A stretch of DNA of 28,136 nucleotides from JBBQKI01 sp038326725 (lineage in GTDB: Bacteria > Bacteroidota > Bacteroidia > Flavobacteriales > Flavobacteriaceae). Shown one piece after another: positions 22,997 through 28,136 of this stretch; positions within the stretch are counted from its first letter, which is position 1, and every line of letters starts with the position of its first letter. The translations under genes were made by a program, and so were the position numbers. The notes below the pieces were generated by a model, which worked only from the letters and a program-made list of their open reading frames with translations, searched no databases and was not told where the DNA came from. The stretch is taken from the NCBI GenBank assembly GCA_038326725.1, contig JBBQKI010000029.1:1-28136 (forward strand). The letters run 5' to 3'.

Positions 22997-23707
22997 TCAG
23001 GCTTGGCTTTTAATTTGGTAGCGGATGTATCTTTTTTTCATCCATAAAAATGCTAAGCAATCAATAAAAGTCCCAAAAATCCTGTTCCAAAACCCAAAGT
23101 TTGAAGTGCCATGTATTCGTGGAAAATGTTGTACGGGTATCTGAAATATCTTTCCATTTTGCAGTAGTACCATGGCCGGTAAAAACCGGTGAAGACCTTT
23201 AAACAGGGGAATCCGTTTTGCATATTCTGTTTTTATTACTTTCAAGGGGCAACCTGTGTCTTCCATGCCATCATTCGTAAATGCGCGACGTATTTTGTTC
23301 GCAATTTTGCCGGACATTTTCTTTGAAAAAGTATCTTGGCGGTTAGTGCGGATACCGTTTACCATATCGAAATTTTCCGTATTCTTAAGCAAGACATTGA
23401 AATCTTCCGGGAGGGTTTGGAGGTCGGCATCCATATAACCCAACCATTCCGTTTCCACCGCATCAAATCCAGCTTTTATAGCGGAACTCAAGCCCCTGTT
23501 TTCATTTAATAAAATATAATGGAAGGCTTCATTTCGGTTGCAAATGTTTTCAATCAAAACTTGGCTGTTGTCCGAAGAGCCATCATTGATAAACAAAAAT
23601 GTTGTTTTTTTTAAAGCGATTTTTTCAAATTCCACCAATTTTTTTTCAAGCCTTTCCAAATTTTCCGCTTCATTGTAAAGAGGGATGATGATGGTAAACC
23701 CGTACAT
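22997..23707 (-). CDS. Glycosyltransferase family 2 (dolichyl/undecaprenyl-phosphate type)
   Basis: The 236-residue GT-A enzyme has TIIIPLYNEAENL (5-17), the nucleotide-sugar DGSSD motif (42-46), DADLQTLPED around 93-102 and a GLHRFLPAM segment, a combination typical of the DPM1-like group that transfers a sugar from a nucleotide donor to a polyprenyl phosphate. No C-terminal membrane pair is present, only a short aromatic/basic tail (FLWMKKRYIRYQ). It converges with the PAP2 gene eight bases away and lies downstream of meaB by eighteen bases, same strand. Confidence 0.9.
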   Translation of the reverse strand: MYGFTIIIPLYNEAENLERLEKKLVEFEKIALKKTTFLFINDGSSDNSQVLIENICNRNEAFHYILLNENRGLSSAIKAGFDAVETEWLGYMDADLQTLPEDFNVLLKNTENFDMVNGIRTNRQDTFSKKMSGKIANKIRRAFTNDGMEDTGCPLKVIKTEYAKRIPLFKGLHRFLPAMVLLQNGKIFQIPVQHFPRIHGTSNFGFWNRIFGTFIDCLAFLWMKKRYIRYQIKSQA

Positions 23708-23725
23708 AATTGCTTTTAAATTTGA

Positions 23726-24808
23726 TTATTTTTTTAGACCCAACAAATAATTTGCCGCTTCAAAAGGGGTAATTTCGTTGGCTTCCACTTCTTTTATTTT
23801 TTTTTCCAACTCCGGTTTTATCAAACTATTGTTATAAAAACCTGAAATCAAACCGGTCTCAATAGTTTGCAACAACCAAAATTTATTTTGCTGGTTTCGG
23901 TTTTGCTGGAAATAACCATTTTTCCCGCTTTCGGACATATAATTTTCGATGACTTTTAAAATTTCTTCTATACCTTCATTTTTGAGGGCACTACATAAAA
24001 ATGTTTCGGCTTTCCAACCGCTATCTTTAGGCGGATAAAGATGAAGGGCACGGTTCAATTCGGACCGTAAAAGTTTAGCGGAATTGATATTATCCCCATC
24101 AGCTTTGTTTATTACGATGGCATCGGCCATTTCCATGATGCCGCGTTTTATGCCCTGAAGCTCATCGCCCGCACCGGTAAGGTTCAGCAATAAAAAAAAA
24201 TCGGTCATGGACGAAACGGCTGTTTCGCTTTGTCCAACCCCAACAGTTTCAATAATAATAGCATCAAATCCGGCAGCTTCACAAAGGATGATGGCTTCCC
24301 GCGTTTTCCGGGCCACTCCCCCCAATGATTCGGCGCTGGCCGAAGGGCGGATAAAAGCATTTTCTTCTTTTACCAAATCTTCCATTCGGGTTTTGTCGCC
24401 CAAAATGCTGCCCTTGCTCAAGGAACTGCTGGGATCTACGGCCAAAACTGCAACCTTGTATTTCCTTTGAATCAAAAGTTTACCGAACTTTTCAATAAAA
24501 GTGCTTTTCCCAACACCGGGAACTCCGGTAATTCCAATTCTTATCGATTTATTGGCGTACGGAAGGCAACTCTCTATTATATTACTCGCCTGAATTTTAT
24601 GTTTTGAAGCTGTGCTTTCGACCAAAGTTATTCCGCGGCTTAGCGCGGTTTTATTGCCTTCAATAATTTGCATGGCAAGTTTTGTGGCCGTGGGCAGTTT
24701 TTTCCGGTTGTTTTTGAGGTTTTGCGCGGCGGCATCGTTCCATGATCTGGGTTGCGGAATGCCCTCTTTTTCTTTCAAAGCAGGAATATGTTTTTTGCTT
24801 TTCGCCAT
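23726..24808 (-). CDS. meaB: Methylmalonyl-CoA mutase-associated GTPase MeaB
   Basis: The 360-residue G3E-type P-loop GTPase has Walker A GVPGVGKS (95-102), DPSSSLSKGSILGDKTRM with the switch residues, ETVGVGQSE (the metal/switch II part), NKADGD for guanine specificity, and the C-terminal dimerisation helix. MeaB protects and reloads methylmalonyl-CoA mutase with adenosylcobalamin. The mutase genes are not in the window. The gene is divergent from ohr and has the glycosyltransferase gene after it on the same strand. Confidence 0.95.
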   Translation of the reverse strand: MAKSKKHIPALKEKEGIPQPRSWNDAAAQNLKNNRKKLPTATKLAMQIIEGNKTALSRGITLVESTASKHKIQASNIIESCLPYANKSIRIGITGVPGVGKSTFIEKFGKLLIQRKYKVAVLAVDPSSSLSKGSILGDKTRMEDLVKEENAFIRPSASAESLGGVARKTREAIILCEAAGFDAIIIETVGVGQSETAVSSMTDFFLLLNLTGAGDELQGIKRGIMEMADAIVINKADGDNINSAKLLRSELNRALHLYPPKDSGWKAETFLCSALKNEGIEEILKVIENYMSESGKNGYFQQNRNQQNKFWLLQTIETGLISGFYNNSLIKPELEKKIKEVEANEITPFEAANYLLGLKK

Positions 24809-24900
24809 GAAGTGAATTTATGACAATTTTATGAATATACTTTTTTTTAAAACCCATTTTCAGCCCTATATTGAAACCTTTAACCATAAAAAAAAGAATA

Positions 24901-25329
24901 ATGAAAACATTATATGAAGCAACTTCTACCGCCGTTGGAGGTAGAAAAGGCAAAGTTTCCACGGATGATGGCAAACTGGATTTGAAACTTTCCGTGCCCA
25001 AAGGTTTGGGGGGCGATGATGGCCCGGGAACCAACCCGGAACAATTATTTGGATCTGCTTACAGTGCTTGTTTTGGAAGTGCTATGCAAATGATTGCAGA
25101 GAAAAAAAAGATTGACTTAGGAAAGGATTTTAGCGTAACGGCCATTATCAGCATTGGGAAAACCATTGAGGGCGACCTACAACTGAAAGCTGTTTTGGAT
25201 TGTTATTTGCCGGGAGTTGATGTGCAAACAGGGGAGGACATTGTAAACAAAGCCCATGAGGTTTGTCCATTTTCAAGGGCCACACGCGATAATATCACGG
25301 TAACGCTGAATTTGTTGTTGGACGAATAA
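24901..25329 (+). CDS. ohr: Organic hydroperoxide resistance protein Ohr (OsmC family)
   Basis: I start at ATG 24901 after the A-rich leader; a longer frame from 24871 adds ten residues not seen in the family. The 142-residue product begins TLYEATSTAVGGRKGKV and has the catalytic cysteines C57 (YSACFGSAM) and C122 (EVCPFSRAT), with E48 nearby. Ohr reduces organic hydroperoxides with lipoylated-protein or thiol donors in the cytoplasm. It stands alone; no OhrR-type repressor gene is adjacent. It converges with the 25336 gene six bases away. Confidence 0.93.
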   Translation: MKTLYEATSTAVGGRKGKVSTDDGKLDLKLSVPKGLGGDDGPGTNPEQLFGSAYSACFGSAMQMIAEKKKIDLGKDFSVTAIISIGKTIEGDLQLKAVLDCYLPGVDVQTGEDIVNKAHEVCPFSRATRDNITVTLNLLLDE

Positions 25330-25335
25330 TGATTA

Positions 25336-25872
25336 TTACATAGCCTTTAAAGGAATTATTTTTCCGCCTTCCCCTTTATTTTGGGAAGGTTTTTTTTTAT
25401 CCTCCGGTGTAGCGGTTTCTTTAAAGGGGGTTTTTGTGTTTTGCTGCTGAGCTTGTTTTATATACCATTCCAGCTGTGATTTGTGCTTTTCTAAAAGCAG
25501 CAGAATGCCATCTGGAAGTTCTTTTCGCTCCAATAGCTCATCGTATCTTTTAATATTGTTGGTGTCCCGCCGAATACAGGAGTTGATGATTGCCTCAGCA
25601 TCAAAATGCTCCAACGATTCTTTTATTTCCTGCCAAGTACGGTTCAGGTTTCCTTTTTCGGCATCTTCTTTTAAAGGCTCGATATCGCGGGAATGGAGTT
25701 CGTTGGAAATATCGTGGCTCATGCGGTTGCGCTCAACGGCCATGTAGTTCAAAAACCGTTTCAAGGACGTAGTCTGAGCATCCAAAGCAGCGTTGTAATA
25801 AAGTTTTTCAGCTTCAAAACAGGCCACCAAAAGGCGGTTTAGTTTATCAAAATCTGCGTACTTCTTCGTCAT
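25336..25872 (-). CDS. DUF2383-like four-helix-bundle protein with disordered tail
   Basis: The 178-residue protein is helical in residues 1-140, with ferritin-like spacing of acidic residues and histidines (FEAEKLYYNAA, AVERNRMSHDISNELHS, LEHFDAEAI, LLEKHKSQLEWYIKQ). This resembles the DUF2383/PA2169 group, proposed to be small ferritin-like bundles. The last 35 residues are Lys/Pro/Thr-rich and probably unstructured. No signal peptide is present. Family assignment is from pattern memory and is moderate. Confidence 0.75.
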   Translation of the reverse strand: MTKKYADFDKLNRLLVACFEAEKLYYNAALDAQTTSLKRFLNYMAVERNRMSHDISNELHSRDIEPLKEDAEKGNLNRTWQEIKESLEHFDAEAIINSCIRRDTNNIKRYDELLERKELPDGILLLLEKHKSQLEWYIKQAQQQNTKTPFKETATPEDKKKPSQNKGEGGKIIPLKAM

Positions 25873-25962
25873 GGTATTTTCTTTTAAAAATAGTATAAAA
25901 ATCTTCTTTTTGAAATTTGTGACCGGAATATTTATAATAAAATAATCAACAACCCAGAAACG

Positions 25963-26442
25963 TTATTTTTTCCTTTTCAAAAACAAGGCCACGATTGCTG
26001 CGGTTACCGCACCCATGATAATTGCACCCACCGCGGATTGAATCATATAAGAATTTAAATTGAAATAGGCTTCGGCCTCCTCTTGGTTTTTAAGATTGTT
26101 CGATACCGAATATTCAATCATATTCGGGAAATATTGTGGGCTAATGAAGGTATGGGTAAGGTATTGTACCAAGGGAGAAAGTATTGCCACAAAAACCCCA
26201 ATCAAGAGACCGCTTATAAATCCTTGTAACCAGGTCATTTTACCATTATAGTCGCGCCTTCTTTTTTCCTTGAGGGCCTGCACATATAAAAATATGGCTA
26301 CAAGAGTAAACAATAGAGTAAGCCATTGATGATTGGCAATATTTTCATCATGCCATCCTAAGGTGTTTTCGAGCAGCATCCAGAGCAGGAGGGTAAAGGA
26401 AAATAGGATAGCCCATTTTATTTCGATTTTTAAATTTTTCAT
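25963..26442 (-). CDS. DUF4199-family membrane protein
   Basis: The 159-residue product has four membrane helices (about 9-25, 41-57, 72-92, 135-155) with a basic loop EKRRRDYNGKMTW and an amphipathic stretch (FPNMIEYSVSNNLKNQEEAEAYF) before the last helix, the usual pattern of DUF4199 proteins of Bacteroidota. It ends LFLKRKK. Function unknown. It lies downstream of the DUF1579 gene but after a terminator hairpin, so it is probably transcribed separately. Confidence 0.85.
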   Translation of the reverse strand: MKNLKIEIKWAILFSFTLLLWMLLENTLGWHDENIANHQWLTLLFTLVAIFLYVQALKEKRRRDYNGKMTWLQGFISGLLIGVFVAILSPLVQYLTHTFISPQYFPNMIEYSVSNNLKNQEEAEAYFNLNSYMIQSAVGAIIMGAVTAAIVALFLKRKK

Positions 26443-26486
26443 GATTGAAATTGATTTGGTTTCGGTAATCGAAGATAATAAAAAAG

Positions 26487-26516
26487 AAAAACCTTGAAAT
26501 TTACTTCAAGGTTTTT
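26487..26516. terminator. Bidirectional intrinsic terminator
   Basis: AAAAACCTTGAA and TTCAAGGTTTTT form a perfect twelve-base-pair stem with a six-base loop. It ends the DUF1579 lipoprotein transcript (minus strand). Confidence 0.85.
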
Positions 26517-26540
26517 ATGAAATAATTTTATGCTTAAAAA

Positions 26541-27194
26541 TCAATTCTTCGTCATCACAATTTCCATGGTCTTGCGCTCGGCACCGCCTTTGGTGGCTTC
26601 AAACATTTCCATTTTGCGGGTATTCTCATCAACGATGGTATATGTTTCGCGTACCTGTTTTTCTTTTCCCATAGCGGGATCTACCATGGTGCCGGTTAAA
26701 GTGGTGGTTTTGGTGGCCTCGTCATATTTTCCCTTTACCACCATCATGCCTGTACCCATATTGTCTATCCAAGTGGAGGTGAATTCTTCGGTGGTATTGT
26801 CATAAGCCAACATGGCAACACCTTCAAAGGGCATTCCCATCAAGTTACCTTGATAGTTGGTCTGTTGGTAACGTCCGCCCAAGATCATTTTTATATCGGC
26901 GGTGGAGGTTGCTTTTTGGGGCTGCCCTTCTGGATCCATCCAAAAGGTCATGGCGTTGGTCCAAGAGCCTTCTTCGGCGGCCATCATTTTGTGGGCTTCG
27001 CTGGGGGTCATATATGCTTCCCAAGCTTTTTGAATGGCGATGGAGTCCATTGGCTCTTCCGCCATTTCGGGTTCTTCGGTGGCAAGGCTGTCTGTGGCCA
27101 TTGCATTGTCCACTTCCATGGCGTCTTTTGTTTCATTCTTGCAGGAAACAATGCAAATGGAAACTACTGAAAGTACAATTAGGATTCTTTTCAT
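26541..27194 (-). CDS. DUF1579-family lipoprotein
   Basis: I use ATG 27194, which gives the clean lipoprotein signal MKRILIVLSVVSICIVSC (Cys18); a longer frame to 27245 adds a leader without signal character. After the cysteine comes an acidic, Met/Ala-rich linker (about 19-50), then a DUF1579 beta domain of about 160 residues (EGSWTNAMTFWMDP, GGRYQQTNYQGNLMGMPFEGVAMLAYDNTTEEFTSTWIDNMGTGMM). The protein should sit on a membrane face. Role not established. A near-consensus -7 box, TAATTTCG, lies at 27229-27222. Confidence 0.88.
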   Translation of the reverse strand: MKRILIVLSVVSICIVSCKNETKDAMEVDNAMATDSLATEEPEMAEEPMDSIAIQKAWEAYMTPSEAHKMMAAEEGSWTNAMTFWMDPEGQPQKATSTADIKMILGGRYQQTNYQGNLMGMPFEGVAMLAYDNTTEEFTSTWIDNMGTGMMVVKGKYDEATKTTTLTGTMVDPAMGKEKQVRETYTIVDENTRKMEMFEATKGGAERKTMEIVMTKN

Positions 27195-27320
27195 GATAAT
27201 TGGTTTTTGGTTTTGTTTACACGAAATTATGAAAAAAACCCTCAATTGGTATTTTTTTAAAAAGTACTGACGTTGAATTTGGGTTCAGAGGTTTACTTAG
27301 AAGAATATTGCTAAAATTTA

Positions 27321-27425
27321 ATGAAGAAAAGTGTTGTTTTTTACCTCAGTTCTTTGTTATACCTCGTTTTTTTATCCGGTTTGTCAAATCCCTTTCAAGT
27401 CGTCATCCCCGCTACCCTGTATTAA
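27321..27425 (+). CDS. Possible 34-residue membrane or leader peptide
   Basis: ATG at 27321 after an A/T-rich stretch (AAATTTA) opens a 34-codon frame beginning MKKSVVFYLSSLLYLVFL and ending in PATLY before TAA. The basic start and hydrophobic core of about 17 residues look like a signal peptide or single membrane helix. No clear -7 box precedes it and no terminator follows on this strand. It may be a real small protein, a remnant of a lost exported-protein gene, or chance. Confidence 0.25.
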   Translation: MKKSVVFYLSSLLYLVFLSGLSNPFQVVIPATLY

Positions 27426-27474
27426 TTGAGGTGCCTATAATCATTACATTTAAAAGTATTTTTTGACCAAAAAC

Positions 27475-27497
27475 AAAAAACCCCGGCCGGGCCGAGG
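27475..27497 (-). terminator. Intrinsic terminator of secA
   Basis: On the minus strand CCTCGGC and GCCGGGG pair (one G-T) around CCG and are followed by six T. It lies 30 bases after the secA stop codon. Confidence 0.75.
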
Positions 27498-27527
27498 GAT
27501 TGTGCATTAAACAAAAACCGGAGTAAT

Positions 27528-28136
27528 TTAATCTTCTACCAAGACCCATTCGCCCTTGTCCAGCAGCGGGATGGCCTGTTTGAATTTCATCGATTTGTTT
27601 TCACCACTCATGATGTGCTTTATCATCACTTTATCGTTGCGGTTTATTTTGGGCCTGTCGCGAACAATGGTTTCGGTAACTTGCTGCCGTTGCGGCTGCG
27701 TGTTCCCCGCTGCCCTGGATTGTGCAGCGCGCTCGTCCATGTTCGGGATCTCGTCTTTTTCGGTTTTAAAGTTTTCCTTTGGTTTACTGGAGCGTGCCTC
27801 TTGGATCTGGGTTTGATTTTCCTGTGGCAATTCGCCTTTGAAAAGGAAGGAAATCACCTCTTTGTTCACCTTTTGAATCATTGTTTTAAAAAGCTGGAAC
27901 GCTTCAAATTTATAGATTAGCAAAGGATCTTTCTGCTCGTGAACCGCAAGTTGTACGGATTGTTTCAGCTCGTCCATTTTGCGCAAATGGGTTTTCCACG
28001 AATCGTCAATGATGGCGAGGGTGATGTTCTTCTCAAAATCTTGAATCAATTGCTTGCCTTGGCTCTCGTATGCTTTTTCAAGATCGGTGGCCACGTTCAG
28101 GGTTTTTACGCCATCGGTGAAAGGCACCAAGATGCG
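27528..28136 (-). CDS. secA: Preprotein translocase ATPase SecA, C-terminal part
   Basis: The frame runs off the right edge (first residues RILVPFTDG), so only about the last 202 residues are seen. The stretch IDDSWKTHLRKMDELKQSVQLAVHEQKDPLLIYKFEAFQLFKTMI is the conserved helical scaffold/wing region of SecA, the motor that drives preproteins through SecYEG. After it comes a charged, Gln/Lys-rich linker and a C-terminal segment (NDKVMIKHIMSGE, KFKQAIPLLDKGEWVLVED). The usual zinc-binding SecB/lipid-binding tail (CxCxSGxxxxxCH) is absent; the visible part has no cysteine at all. I recall a similar end in flavobacterial SecA. Confidence 0.9.
   Translation of the reverse strand, partial: RILVPFTDGVKTLNVATDLEKAYESQGKQLIQDFEKNITLAIIDDSWKTHLRKMDELKQSVQLAVHEQKDPLLIYKFEAFQLFKTMIQKVNKEVISFLFKGELPQENQTQIQEARSSKPKENFKTEKDEIPNMDERAAQSRAAGNTQPQRQQVTETIVRDRPKINRNDKVMIKHIMSGENKSMKFKQAIPLLDKGEWVLVED

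Larger units (their letters stand above)
27195..27527. other. 333-base intergenic region
   Basis: It holds the DUF1579 promoter region, a possible 34-codon ORF on the plus strand (27321-27425) and the secA terminator (27475-27497). I see no RNA gene, repeat or conserved operator in the rest. The segment TTTCAAGTCGTCATCCCCG may be a decayed interspersed repeat. Confidence 0.6.

Noticed and set aside
24871..24900. Upstream start for ohr
   Set aside because: The added ten residues are not family-like, and the A-rich leader directly before 24901 fits a Bacteroidota translation start.

Overview
The window looks like a chromosomal segment from a member of the Flavobacteriia (Bacteroidota), probably a marine or aquatic Flavobacteriaceae. 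The evidence is AT-rich intergenic DNA, A-rich leaders without Shine-Dalgarno sites, promoters of the Bacteroidota TAnnTTTG type, a type IX secretion (T9SS) sorting domain, many small SxxC-type lipoproteins with acidic residues after the lipid cysteine, and family members typical of the class (DUF4920, DUF6268, DUF4199, DnaJ with a reduced zinc region). I see no tRNA, rRNA, IS element, CRISPR array or phage gene. Most of the window is housekeeping or conserved core.

Layout. 1-165 is the tail of a probable M49-type peptidase. 254-4412 (minus strand) is the most interesting block: a lipoprotein, a candidate small RNA and a three-gene operon (unknown protein, TPR sensor kinase, NarL-type response regulator). 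4533-7252 holds a small membrane protein, a MazG-like NTP pyrophosphohydrolase, a secreted T9SS metalloprotease and a small lipoprotein, followed by a flavobacterial interspersed repeat. 7317-10738 has ilvE, a DUF4920 lipoprotein, mnmD and a TIGR01777 epimerase. 10793-13272 has a YceI lipoprotein divergent from grpE-dnaJ. 13502-18778 is a same-strand run: ABC exporter pair, outer-membrane barrel protein, NtrC-like regulator without DNA-binding domain, and PPK2. 18822-25329 has an M28 peptidase, DUF1801, MATE, a conserved small protein, PAP2 phosphatase, GT2, MeaB and Ohr. 25336-28136 has a DUF2383-like protein, DUF4199, a DUF1579 lipoprotein, a possible 34-residue ORF and the C-terminus of SecA.

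Main discovery candidate. Three copies of a 16-bp palindrome, TACYC-N6-GRGTA, occur on the minus-strand side of the two-component block (1164-1179, 1352-1367, 4467-4482). Each lies exactly 23 bases from a TAnnTTTG or one-mismatch -7 box, which puts the palindrome centre near -41.5. The palindrome has the size and half-sites of the 7-2-7 operators bound by NarL-type regulators, and the block encodes such a regulator. The three promoters would drive the kinase/regulator operon itself, the lipoprotein, and an approximately 65-nt transcript that starts with a hairpin and ends in an intrinsic terminator. I read this as a compact autoregulated envelope-signalling regulon with a lipoprotein effector and a small RNA. 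This is inference from sequence pattern; the palindromes can also fold as terminator-like hairpins, and that alternative is stated in the findings.
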